This document shows, in pieces, positions 32,290-32,474 of a stretch of 32,474 nucleotides of DNA. Numbering within the stretch: position 1 is the stretch's first letter; each line of letters opens with the position of its first letter. This DNA comes from Paenibacillaceae bacterium ZCTH02-B3 (GTDB lineage: Bacteria; Bacillota; Bacilli; Paenibacillales; Paenibacillaceae). Below the pieces are notes generated by a model. That model did not search any database. It was not told the DNA's origin and was given only the letters and a program-made list of their open reading frames with translations. Position numbers and translations under genes: made by a program. Location of the stretch: positions 1-32,474 of the forward strand of contig LZRV01000040.1 of the NCBI GenBank assembly GCA_002159065.1, in the 5' to 3' direction.

Positions 32290-32317
32290 GAATTAAGCAA
32301 AGGGAGGTATCAAGCAT

Positions 32318-32474
32318 ATGAATTTTGAGATGGACTTGGATATTGACTACGAAGCGTTCTATGAAGAAGCGCTGGGGACGAAGATTCGTTGGAGAGGCAA
32401 AGAAGGCACTACGAACTGCCCGTTTCACGATGACAGAGATCCGTCCTTTTCGGTAAACAGGGAAAAGGGCGTGT
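32318..32474 (+). CDS. CHC2 zinc-finger (DNA primase-type) protein, N-terminal part
   Basis: The first 52 residues are in the window. NCPFHDDRDPSFSVN (34-48) matches the first half of the CHC2 zinc-binding motif of DnaG-type primases (CPFHxxxxPSFSV); the second Cys pair would come after the edge. It is preceded by an acidic stretch, MNFEMDLDIDYEAFYEEALG. AGGGAGG lies 10 bases upstream of ATG 32318. It is not the chromosomal dnaG, which sits beside rpoD in relatives; in mobile elements such proteins prime replication of the element. The function is inferred from half a domain. Confidence 0.75.
   Translation, partial: MNFEMDLDIDYEAFYEEALGTKIRWRGKEGTTNCPFHDDRDPSFSVNREKGV

Larger units (their letters stand above)
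31791..32317. other. Non-coding region between recombinase and primase-type gene
   Basis: About 530 bases after the terminator without a convincing gene. It holds a 12-base direct repeat (31830 and 31967), a 13-codon frame with a ribosome-binding site (31858-31899), a 15-base palindrome (31999-32013), A/T tracts, a promoter (32051-32080), a 240-base leader and an 8-base-pair hairpin (32268-32289). Such a block could carry an origin, attachment or regulatory functions. Confidence 0.7.
30766..32474 (+). mobile_element. One end of an integrated mobile element (partial)
   Basis: The interval holds an integrase, a repeat-rich non-coding block and a primase-type gene, with a drop in GC relative to the core genome. 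The left border is probably between the spo0A stop (30615) and the recombinase. The other end, cargo and attachment duplicate lie outside the window. Whether it is a conjugative element, a phage-like element or a satellite cannot be told. Confidence 0.6.

Overview
The window looks like chromosomal DNA of a high-GC, endospore-forming Firmicute, most likely of the Paenibacillaceae. The evidence is gene order and content: from mntR to spo0A it follows, with small differences, the Bacillus subtilis order mntR-yqhO-yqhP-yqhQ-aroQ-yqhT-efp-yqhV-spoIIIAA..AH-accB-accC-yqhY-nusB-folD-xseA-xseB-ispA-dxs-yqxC-ahrC-recN-spoIVB-spo0A. The high GC content, the AmaP/DUF2273 partners beside the Asp23 gene and the many TTG starts suit the Paenibacillaceae. 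The genus cannot be fixed from the sequence alone.

Layout. 1-124: the edge of an insertion sequence (N-terminus of a probable transposase on the minus strand plus two tandem terminal repeats). 133-1869: mntR with its own promoter and terminator, then a patatin-like lipase. 1863-3139 (minus): two membrane proteins (YqhP-like, YqhQ). 3174-5429: aroQ, an X-Pro peptidase and efp. 5562-6904: aspartokinase lysC with a clear internal start for a beta subunit. 6996-8403 (minus): a DUF441 membrane protein and an orphan phosphosulfolactate synthase homologue, neither of which is in this neighbourhood in B. subtilis. 8559-14765: yqhV and the eight-gene spoIIIA operon, with a sigma-E-type promoter. 14854-16806: accBC. 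16810-22374: Asp23/AmaP/DUF2273, nusB, folD, xseAB, ispA. 22470-29603: dxs, tlyA, an unrecognised membrane-anchored protein, argR, recN, spoIVB. 29604-30615: spo0A behind a sigma-H-type promoter with two 0A boxes.

After spo0A the character changes. A strong hairpin with a T-run ends the spo0A unit and also contains the ribosome-binding site of a tyrosine recombinase (30766-31740). About 580 bases of AT-richer, repeat- and palindrome-bearing non-coding DNA follow, then the first 52 codons of a CHC2 zinc-finger (primase-type) protein cut off by the window end. This is read as one end of an integrated mobile element lying next to the master sporulation regulator; most of it is outside the window.

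How the genes work together: the central block serves sporulation (SpoIIIA channel, SpoIVB protease, Spo0A) and housekeeping (fatty acid, folate, isoprenoid, lysine/threonine, shikimate pathways, DNA repair, transcription and translation). The parts that differ most from the expected order are the two mobile edges, the lysC/DUF441/phosphosulfolactate insertion, and the unknown gene between tlyA and argR. No rRNA, tRNA, CRISPR array or recognisable riboswitch was seen.
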